From Mikania micrantha (lineage: Eukaryota > Streptophyta > Magnoliopsida > Asterales > Asteraceae), in contig CM018696.1 in the NCBI GenBank assembly GCA_009363875.1, positions 89,798,215 to 89,862,214 on the forward strand: a stretch of 64,000 nt of DNA, written 5' to 3'. The notes below the pieces were generated by a model that saw only the letters and a list, made by a program, of their open reading frames with translations, was not told the DNA's origin and made no database searches. This document shows positions 58,000 to 64,000 of the stretch, one piece after another. How positions within the stretch are numbered: position 1 is the first letter of the stretch; every line of letters starts with the position of its first letter. The position numbers were made by a program, and so were the translations under genes.

Positions 58000-59606
58000 T
58001 GTAACGCCCTACTTTTTATATACTTTCCCTAACTAGAAAGTGACGCTTGTAATTCTATTTTTGGAAATCCTTGTATTTTTGTAATCGCCTTTTGTTGTAA
58101 TCGTTGTAATGTTCGAGACTTGGATCATAATAAAATTCATATTTTCGTACAATTCATGCTTTACACCTTCATACATTTGAAACCATTAAACACGAGATAC
58201 TTGATTCGTGATCCTTGGAAACATATAACAAAGTTACAAATACGTGATATGGTTGCATTTTTCGATACTTAAACTTGATCGCACATGTCATTATTTTTCC
58301 CCGGGATTTAAAACTGATAGGAAGTACTTCTTATATTCCTATTTTGATCCTAAAACATTTGGCACATTAATGGTGGAATAAGCATGCAACAAGCTTATAA
58401 AAAAAAAGAATAAAAATAATTCTTTATGACTTGGCACGAATCCACACACTTCCTCCTCCTCCAATGGCCTCCAAACCTCATTTAATCACCCACCAACTAA
58501 CCCTAACTCATCTCATATAAAACCCATGCCTCCTCCAAGCTTTTTCACTTTACAACCACTCTCACAACTCTCTCAAATCAGCCACAAAGCAGCTGCTAAC
58601 AAGAAGTTCGAGTAGATTCAGTACTCCTCACTAAAGTAAGCATAACTCACTCATTTCTTAACCTTTTTACTTGATTCTTTTTCCCACTTACTTGGATCAA
58701 CCTTAGGAACATTTCCACTGAGTTTTCATGAAAAATCAGGCTCTGGAATGTCACCGAAATGGCTCCAAAGTGGACTGCTACTTTCAGTTTTACATTAAAA
58801 CTTTGTTAAACTTGGGTTCTCTCATCTCAAACCTATGTCCTAATGCTCATAATCAAATGAATGGTTACTTGAGCTTAAAAAAAAGGCTGATACATGTTAA
58901 CCTAGGGATTAAAACCTCACAAACTTTCTGTTTTGATTAGGGTTTTACCCACAAGTAGTGTCTAAGCTTGAAGCTTGATGAAAGTGTGATTGTTGGACTA
59001 GCTTGGGCTACCCTTCATAGAATCCACTCACTACTTGATGTTTTTCCTTTAGATTACTTGTGTTATTTCATTCCTTATTTTAAATGATCATGACCCTCCT
59101 TACGTCTAAAACACATGTGTAGTGGTGAATCCAAAAGAGGTCATAAGTGGATGGTACATCCTCCCACCTCCTACTTGACTTACATGGACTTAAAGAGGTC
59201 TTAAGTGGATGGATAATCCTCCCACCTCATGCTTGACTATATTATACTTACACTATATATATATTATCTACACAACTAAACCTTGATGATAGTCTAAGTG
59301 ATTTCTTGTCAAGTGTTGAGTTGTATCATCTAGAGACCTTAATGCTTGTCACGACTCTAATGGATCTTTGAATCCATGAAAACACACAAACTCCTTTGAG
59401 TTTTAATAGTGTCAAGAACAAGTGTTATGTGTACAAGGTGATTATTTTCATAAGCTTATTTTCATGATTGTTAAATTCCGAATCTATAATCTTCCGTTAA
59501 AACTCCTCCAAACCCACACACCTATGTTTCTTCGTGTAGGAGGACAAGGTGTTTCATCCTAACTAATTAACAACACTCACGGGATATCAAGTAGGAAGCT
59601 TGCAAA
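58000..59606 (+). repeat. 3' LTR of element C, truncated
   Basis: Matches 50123 to about 51736 of the 5' LTR, then stops after aagcttgcaaa. The last about 730 bases of the LTR are missing. Confidence 0.9.
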
Positions 59607-59836
59607 CCCACACACATTTGATTCTTTTAATAGGTTTACCGGGTTAAATTACTGAACATTGATATTGTAATTTAACTTTGTAATCCTAGTTTAATGCTTT
59701 ATTGTGCTTTAGTTATTCTTAACATTGATGCTATGTAAACAATCTGATCATCACGATTATCACTCACGATATTGCGCCCCGAGAACCTTCCGCCCGGCGG
59801 GGAACACGATCCGTCCCGCCGGCTCGGGGTGTGACA
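59607..59836 (+). repeat. End fragment of LTR A, plus orientation
   Basis: From about cacatttgattctttt to GGCTCGGGGTGTGACA it matches the reverse complement of 48558-48780. It is the terminal U5 of LTR A, followed by the duplication ACTTC (59837-59841). Confidence 0.82.
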
Positions 59837-60603
59837 ACTTCAATATCAAAACACTTCAATAACACAAGTGAGATTCATAACCCCTTTTCTTTTCTTTTGC
59901 TAAAACCGCGGGGTGGAACATGTAAACTTTTGACAACTCAAAAATGTTAAACTATTGTGGAAGCAAACTATTGAGACAATGCAAATCATCTACATGTTTT
60001 GTTTATACAAATGCTGAATGATGCTATTCTTATGCAATATCATGAACTTGATTCGTCAAGCCCCCGGAAGTACTGGTATGGTCCATATGCGGGAAACCGC
60101 GAACACAAAAACGCGTGCTCCAACTGCGGGTTGGACACCACACAAACTAGATACACGTGGTGTATCAAACAAGGAAAGCTATTGCAATAGGTTTGATATT
60201 TGCATGTCCACTGGGTTTGTATTTCAATGCATTTATTTGATGAGCTTGTTCTATAATTGCTACTCAAGTTTATACAAAACATGTGAATTCAAAATATATG
60301 TTTCTCACTCAACCACGTGTGGTTGATCCAAGTTTTCTTTACATGTTTCAGGTAATCAAGATCAGGAAATTCAGATAGGTCAAGATGCTATGAATGTTTA
60401 GGGTGACCTAGAAACGAGAAACAAACTAGACGTTTTGTAATATTATCATTATGTGTATACTTTGATGTATAATATTGTGTGCGTTTGTGTTAATCTATCT
60501 AATAACTATGAAACATTAGTAAATCTTGGGTTATTCTTGAACTATGGCTATGAATTCATTACGTCACGCGCCGTGGATTCCACACGCGACGCAGGGTGTG
60601 ACA
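59837..60603 (+). repeat. LTR B, right part
   Basis: Continues LTR B after the LTR A insertion: acttcaatatc..., a candidate acceptor tttcag at 60351, and the LTR end CAGGGTGTGACA at 60603, followed by CCTAA (60604-60608), the same five bases that precede 43786. Confidence 0.8.
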
Positions 60604-60608
60604 CCTAA

Positions 60609-61592
60609 GTTCATAAAAAAACATTTAAGTACTATAATAGTCTAAAAATAAGGTTGTCAAACAGATGCATTTTACATTCATAGTTGGTGGCAGTTTTTAT
60701 TTTTTGATAGAATAGTAGAAGAATATACCTGTTAATATATTTTCTAAACCAACAAACTCAATTATATTTGGAAATATAATTTCTTTATATAAAAGTGAGT
60801 GTTTTTGTGAATTATTCGTTTTATAGATTCATTGGCCGATAATTACACTATCAAATTGGTTAATGGCGATTCTAACTTTCACTTATACTGTCATGAACAA
60901 TCATAGTATCACCATAATCATATAGACTCACACTTGATTCTCACTCGATTTCGTTTAATTTGATAACTATAAACGAAATAAGACAAAGTATAAATAACAT
61001 CAAATTAAAATCAAGTGTGAATTGATAATAATTTTTGCATGTTATCTGAATTGCCTATGACGATATAACTGAAAATGAAAAGTACTATCAACAAAACTAT
61101 TAGTATTGGATTACGAATTAGATCGGTAAGGTATCGATACCAATATCAAAAATACCGATACCAAGTTTTTAAACACGTTAAATATTAAATATAAATAAAA
61201 TAGAAAAACGAAGGCAAGCTTCCTAATTTAAAAAAATGATATTTATTTTTATTTAAATATTAATAAAAATATCATCATATCAAATGTAACCTTTAGGTTT
61301 AGGCTGTATAATTTCGTCTTGTAGTTGTGTTAAATTTATATTTATAAGACCGACGGGTGTGCCAAGAGAGTGGGCGTGGGTAGGGGCGTGAGTGAGCGTG
61401 GCACACCGCCCCCTCCTGGGCGTGGGTGGGGCAACGGGCGAATGAAATGTTACCGTTGGCAATCGACTGTTTGCAAGCCATAAAAAAATTACCTATTTAA
61501 ACATCACATTTCAAATTCATTCAACAAAAAAAAATTCCCCACTCTTCCCATTTCAAACTAATTTAATTTTCTTAACAAAAGAAATACTTTTC
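60609..61592. other. Intergenic, no gene seen
   Basis: AT-rich. A GC-rich block at about 61350-61440 with repeated gggcgtg/ggcacac motifs may be a subterminal region of a DNA transposon; no ends found. Confidence 0.4.
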
Positions 61593-61727
61593 ATGGATCC
61601 CAACCAAACTCCAAACCAATACTACAACCCAAACACTCCACCTAACCGAAACCTGAACACGCTACCACCGAATTGGTTCTTTAACCCTTACTACATTTTT
61701 TTATTAATTTGTAATTTTTTTTATTAA
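61593..61727 (+). pseudogene. Short N-terminal remnant like a Harbinger-type ORF
   Basis: 45 codons starting MDPNQTPNQYYNPNTPPNRN, an Asn/Pro/Gln-rich start similar to Myb-like ORFs of PIF/Harbinger elements. It runs into AT-rich sequence and stops. Judged by style only. Confidence 0.3.
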
Positions 61728-62533
61728 TTTGTAATTTTCATTAATTATATCTACTTTTTAATTTAAAAAGGAATGATGACATGAAGTGAGTGGACAAAGG
61801 GGCATTTCCACCAAAATGGTGGAGTGAATGGTTGTGGTGTGTGCCTACGTGGCGCATAGGTGGAGTGTGTGAACCATGGGGCATACCCCATGGTCTAAAT
61901 TCTAATAAATAAAAGCTTTTAGGGACACATGTCATGTTACTAAAACACCTTAATTTTGTTTTTCCTACTCTTTCTTCCATTAAATATATATTCTATTAAA
62001 TATACTTTTTATACATTTTAGATTAAAAAAAGAGATTTCTTAATAAAATTGAAAAAACATTAAAAAAATTATTTTAAAAATAAAAACGCCTTTTTAGAAC
62101 AAAATATTTAAATAAACAAACTTTGAAAAAAAAGAGTGTTTAAAAATATAATATAAATATTTTTATTTAATGTGTTAAATTATATGAATTTTTATTCATA
62201 TTTTAAATAAAAAAATCGTCTTGTATAATTTAAATATATATATCGATAAGTGTTTGCTAATTGCTATATATTTTTTATATATCCCATATAATACAAAGAT
62301 ATTAACCTAGTTAAATATAAATAAAAATAGAAAAACCAATGTTGCACCACTCATTTTTTGGTTAGAAGGTGACCGGAGCCTAGGGTTTTATCTTTTGAGG
62401 CAAAACCTTTAAACGAATAAACCTCAGTACCTCACACTGTAGAACAAATTACTCTTCTTGAGATTTTGATTCTTCCAATCATATCAAACTTGAAGCACCC
62501 CTGCGACTCAACTGTGTTAATGCATCCGAATCT
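61728..62533. other. Upstream region of the PPR gene
   Basis: AT-rich up to about 62330, then the presumed promoter and 5' UTR. At 61800-61890 ggtggagtg/ccatggggcatacccc repeats suggest a DNA transposon end. Confidence 0.4.
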
Positions 62534-64000
62534 ATGATGATTAGTCGAAGCCGTTCGTTCTCCAGGTACATTTATGTCAATTATCGATTACGTTCATCAA
62601 TTTCCGTACTTAATAACCACCATAGATTAGGGAACCGCCGTTTGGCGGCAATTCCCGGAAGATTTGATGATGTTTACGTAACAACTACTATACCAAACCC
62701 TAAATTTTGCGTTCGGGGTTACTGTCATGGGAAGAACAATGAATGGACAGAAGAGATAGATTATTTGGATGAATCAGGCGGTGTTATTTATACCGGAAAG
62801 GGTATCAGATCGGTTGAACCTGGGTTGGATGACCATATAATGGTGGGTGGATTAAAACAACCATTTTCGAACGCTTCTGCGGTTGCTAAAATTGTAGAGA
62901 TTGTTAAAAGGTGGAAATGGGGTCCTGAGATGGAAACTCAGTTGGATAAACTTCAGTTTGTTCCAAACATGACTCATATCACTCAAGCTTTGAAGGTCAC
63001 TGGAGATGGTGATGCGTCTATGAGTCTGTTCAAATGGACAAAGAGACAATCATGGTATTCACCTAGTGATGAATGTTATCTTGCATTGATTGATAGATTG
63101 AACCAGAGTCGTGATTTTGAAGGGATTCAATCTGTGTTTGATGACCTTGTTCTTGATTCAGCCAAAACAGCAGTGGTTCCTGATTTCAATGCGTTTAGTA
63201 GAGTTGTTCAGTATCTTGCAAAAGCTGAAAAATTGGAGGTTTCTTTCTGTTGTTTCAAAAAGATTCAAGAATCTGGTTGTAAAGTCGACACTGAAACCTA
63301 TAATTCGCTTATAAATTTGTTTTTAGACAAGGGTTTACCTTTTAAAGCATTTGAGATATACGAATACATGGAAGGATCGGGCTGTTTTTTAGATTTAGCA
63401 ACTTATGAATTGATGATTCCAAACCTAGCCCGTTCGGGCCGGATAGATGCAGCATTGAAGCTTTTTCAGCAAATGAAAGAGAAAAACATGAAACCAGGGT
63501 TTACAATCTTTGCATCACTTGTTGATTCATTGGGAAAAGCTGGTAGATTGGATGCATCAATGAAAATTTACATTGAAATGCAAGGATTCGGGTTCAAACC
63601 ATCTGCAACTATGTTTGTTTCCATGATTGAGTCATATGTCAAAGCTGGAAAGCTAGACACAGCTTTAAGGATTTGGGATGAAATGAAGAAAGCTCGATTT
63701 AGACCTAATTATGGGCTCTACACCATGGTTGTTGAGGCCCACGCAAAATCAGGAAAACTTGAGACTGCAATGTCCGTATTTTCTGATATGGAAAAGGCTG
63801 GATTTTTACCAACCCCGAGCACTTATTCTTGCTTGTTAGAGATGCATGCAGGTTCAGGTCAAGTTGATGCAGCCATGAAACTGTATAATTCAATGAGCAG
63901 TGCAGGAATCAGACCAGTATTGAGCACTTATACCGCGCTACTAACACTTTTAGCAAAAAAGAAACTTTTAGATGTAGCTGCAAAGATTCTTCTAGAAATG
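62534..64000 (+). CDS. EMB2217: Pentatricopeptide repeat protein, At1g79490/EMB2217-like (3' partial)
   Basis: Open from ATG 62534 to the window edge (489 codons, no stop), no intron needed. The N-terminus is rich in Arg, Ser and hydrophobic residues (MMISRSRSFSRYIYVNYRLR), as in mitochondrial presequences. From about residue 165 there are tandem 35-residue PPR units, about eight visible, such as DTETYNSLINLFLDKGLPFK, GFTIFASLVDSLGKAGRLDA and RPNYGLYTMVVEAHAKSGKL. PPR proteins bind organelle RNA. The nearest family I recall is Arabidopsis At1g79490 (EMB2217), needed for embryo development; it is roughly 830 residues long, so about 40 percent should lie beyond the edge. An ATG immediately follows the first (62537); either could be used. 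Confidence 0.88.
   Translation, partial: MMISRSRSFSRYIYVNYRLRSSISVLNNHHRLGNRRLAAIPGRFDDVYVTTTIPNPKFCVRGYCHGKNNEWTEEIDYLDESGGVIYTGKGIRSVEPGLDDHIMVGGLKQPFSNASAVAKIVEIVKRWKWGPEMETQLDKLQFVPNMTHITQALKVTGDGDASMSLFKWTKRQSWYSPSDECYLALIDRLNQSRDFEGIQSVFDDLVLDSAKTAVVPDFNAFSRVVQYLAKAEKLEVSFCCFKKIQESGCKVDTETYNSLINLFLDKGLPFKAFEIYEYMEGSGCFLDLATYELMIPNLARSGRIDAALKLFQQMKEKNMKPGFTIFASLVDSLGKAGRLDASMKIYIEMQGFGFKPSATMFVSMIESYVKAGKLDTALRIWDEMKKARFRPNYGLYTMVVEAHAKSGKLETAMSVFSDMEKAGFLPTPSTYSCLLEMHAGSGQVDAAMKLYNSMSSAGIRPVLSTYTALLTLLAKKKLLDVAAKILLEM

Larger units (their letters stand above)
50123..59606 (+). mobile_element. Tekay-type Ty3/gypsy element C, 3' LTR truncated
   Basis: 5' LTR 50123-52466, primer-binding site 52470-52482, gag, a full pol frame, purine tract (aatgaggggaga), and a 3' LTR from 58000 that matches the 5' LTR until 59606 and then switches to LTR A sequence. 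The LTR parts compared differ by roughly a dozen substitutions in about 1.6 kb, plus length changes in AT and A runs. The left flank agcat has no partner on the right because that end is lost. Confidence 0.9.

Noticed and set aside
61280..61481. Two overlapping minus-strand 60-codon frames
   Set aside because: GC-rich block without homology; probably transposon subterminal sequence.
1..64000. tRNA, rRNA or organelle DNA insertions
   Set aside because: I looked for cloverleaf arms, B boxes with CCA context and rRNA core motifs; only SINE-type B boxes were found.

Overview
This is nuclear DNA of a flowering plant. It holds five conserved, intron-bearing plant genes separated by large amounts of transposon sequence. 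A composite (Asteraceae-like) eudicot is my best guess from the style of the long LTRs, but nothing here proves the family.

Layout. 1-8525 is the 3' part of a Tekay-type chromovirus (Ty3/gypsy), called element D, with a 2.95-kb 3' LTR. 8526-10887 is a minus-strand fragment of another LTR (family E/B) carrying a striking array of interrupted palindromes. 12764-26481 is an ABIL (ABI-1-like, SCAR/WAVE complex) gene in nine exons. Its last intron is 10.6 kb because a Ty1/copia (Ale-like) element with 154-bp LTRs sits in it, and a minus-strand Reina-type gypsy element was later inserted into that copia. 26482-30744 is intergenic and holds a SINE with a 17-bp target duplication, a foldback MITE and a 713-bp hAT element with a Helitron-like end inside it. 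30745-34493 is a MAT1-like CDK-activating-kinase assembly factor (five exons). 35598-36228 is a hAT-type MITE inserted in a SINE-like sequence. 36631-38108 is an RGXT-type GT77 xylosyltransferase (four exons). A RING-H2 gene fragment lies near 39240-39440. 40169-41980 (minus) is a reticulon-like gene (five exons). 43786-60603 is a nest: solo LTR B (TSD CCTAA) contains solo LTR A (TSD ACTTC), which contains an inverted A-type LTR, which contains a second Tekay element (C) with an intact pol frame. 62534 to the right edge is the start of an EMB2217/At1g79490-type pentatricopeptide repeat gene, open at the window end.

The host genes do not form a pathway. They are ordinary single-copy-type housekeeping genes: actin nucleation, transcription/cell-cycle kinase assembly, pectin glycosylation, ER shaping and organelle RNA metabolism. 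The unusual content is in the repeats: family-specific arrays of short interrupted palindromes inside each long LTR, apparent splice donor/acceptor pairs inside the LTRs, and a several-level insertion history that can be read from target-site duplications. All exon boundaries were placed by eye from GT-AG rules and remembered family sequences; no search or alignment was run.
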